From assembly GCA_047639615.1 (NCBI GenBank), contig JBLIOL010000325.1:1-6005 (forward strand): a stretch of DNA of 6,005 bases, in the 5' to 3' direction. The translations under genes were made by a program, and so were the position numbers. Numbering within the stretch: the stretch's first letter is position 1; each line of letters begins with the position of its first letter. This DNA is from CAYWNK01 sp047639615 (GTDB lineage Bacteria > Planctomycetota > UBA1135 > GCA-002686595). Under the pieces are notes generated by a model. The model had not been told where the DNA came from and ran no database searches. It was given only the letters and a program-made list of their open reading frames with translations. This document shows, piece after piece, positions 5,375-6,005 of this stretch.

Positions 5375-6005
5375 GTGATCCATTCTCTCCTATATAGCCT
5401 GCCCTTGGCTCTGCTGAGTTCCTCAGCGTTCCATCGAGCACCTGCCCCCGCCGTCCCCACTGTTGATTTCGCCCTGGCGACCTCGAGCAGCAGCGAAGGC
5501 GTCCTCACGGTCAATGTCGCGGTTCAGCTCGATGTAGCTGACGCCAGTGACGTAATCATCCCCTTCACCTTGGCTGGAACGGCCATCGGTCCGGACGACT
5601 ACAGTCACGCAGCTAGTCCACTCACCATCCTCGCCGGTGACACCACAGCGGATCTCGTCTTCACCATCGTCAGCGACGCACTCGACGAGGACGACGAGAC
5701 GATTCAGATCACCCTCGGCGCGCCCACCAACGGCTTGCTCGGTACGACCGTCGTGCACACGCTCACCGTGCAGGACGACGACGCGGCGCCCACCGCGGAC
5801 TTCACCCTCGCGGCCAACGCCGCAGGCGAGGGCACTGGTAGTGCGCTCGCAACCGTGCAGCTCTCCGCAGCCTCCGGCCTCGACGTCGTCATCCCCTACA
5901 CCCTGGCTGGCACCGCCGTCGATCCCGACGACTACAGCATCGAAGCTAGCCCGATCACGATCCTCGCCGGCGACACCTCCGCCGATATCACGATCACCCT
6001 AGTAG
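5375..6005 (+). CDS. Secreted Calx-beta repeat protein, 3' end beyond window
   Basis: The first 210 residues are visible and the frame runs off the window. GTG at 5375 is chosen because it gives a signal-peptide-like N-terminus, MIHSLLYSLPLALLSSSA, with an Ala-rich cleavage region. No in-frame ATG exists in the visible part. TTG 5300 is an alternative start, but it would bury the signal under 25 extra residues. After a short AP-rich linker, residues 30-136 form one complete Calx-beta unit and 141-210 most of a second, in phase at 111 residues. Shared landmarks are DF at the start of each unit, IPFTLAGTA (62-70) versus IPYTLAGTA (173-181), DDYS, and TILAGDT. Unit 1 closes with the acidic DALDEDDETIQITL and VQDDD (132-136). 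Calx-beta domains are extracellular beta-sandwiches, and their acidic loops often bind calcium. Such chains occur in large adhesins and surface proteins, so the protein probably continues well past the window. The exact role is unknown. Confidence 0.8.
   Translation, partial: MIHSLLYSLPLALLSSSAFHRAPAPAVPTVDFALATSSSSEGVLTVNVAVQLDVADASDVIIPFTLAGTAIGPDDYSHAASPLTILAGDTTADLVFTIVSDALDEDDETIQITLGAPTNGLLGTTVVHTLTVQDDDAAPTADFTLAANAAGEGTGSALATVQLSAASGLDVVIPYTLAGTAVDPDDYSIEASPITILAGDTSADITITLV
5462..6005 (+). repeat. Tandem Calx-beta coding repeats, 333-bp period
   Basis: Unit 1 starts at 5462 and unit 2 at 5795, 333 bp apart. Over 5561-5668 against 5894-6001 I count by hand 81 of 108 identical bases and 25 of 36 identical residues. 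Many differences are at third codon positions, so the duplication is not recent and the protein sequence has been kept under selection. Further units may follow outside the window. Confidence 0.75.

Noticed and set aside
5320..5397. Small ORF beginning MAALVLTPLVSS as a separate gene or an alternative start of the Calx-beta gene
   Set aside because: It ends after 25 codons in a different frame from the Calx-beta repeats. A frameshift would be needed, while GTG 5375 already gives a signal peptide in frame.

Overview
The window is GC-rich bacterial DNA with four protein genes, each transcribed alone in alternating orientation (-, +, -, +), so no operon is visible. None of the four starts has a clear Shine-Dalgarno sequence. 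That feature, a secreted DUF1570/peptidase-MA-like gluzincin fused to a C-terminal beta-sandwich, and a secreted Calx-beta repeat protein all fit Planctomycetota or a similar environmental phylum. This assignment is inferred from gene style, not from a marker gene.

Layout. Bases 1-277 hold no gene I can recognise, only a 16-bp direct repeat and a perfect 15-bp hairpin just after the first stop codon. Bases 278-1141 (-) encode a class I SAM-dependent methyltransferase with an N-terminal CxxC...CxC zinc-ribbon-like segment. A 46-bp divergent gap separates it from 1188-3554 (+), an exported HExxH metallopeptidase with TPR-like helices and a C-terminal LamG/DUF1080-like domain. Bases 3757-5166 (-) encode a B12-binding-domain radical SAM enzyme that converges on the peptidase. 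A 208-bp gap leads to 5375-6005 (+), the N-terminal part of a secreted Calx-beta repeat protein, cut by the window edge. It starts at GTG.

The most unusual structure lies between the convergent genes. At 3595-3760 there is a compact element with near-perfect terminal inverted repeats, bounded on both sides by CTAG. It looks like a MITE-type non-autonomous mobile element. Its right CTAG supplies the TAG stop codon of the radical SAM gene, and its left arm contains a hairpin plus T6 tract suited to terminating that gene's transcript.

The gene products do not form an obvious single pathway. Two are SAM-using enzymes, probably cytoplasmic, and two are exported proteins. I see no CRISPR array, rRNA, tRNA, phage gene or defence system, and no clear sign of a new multi-gene system.
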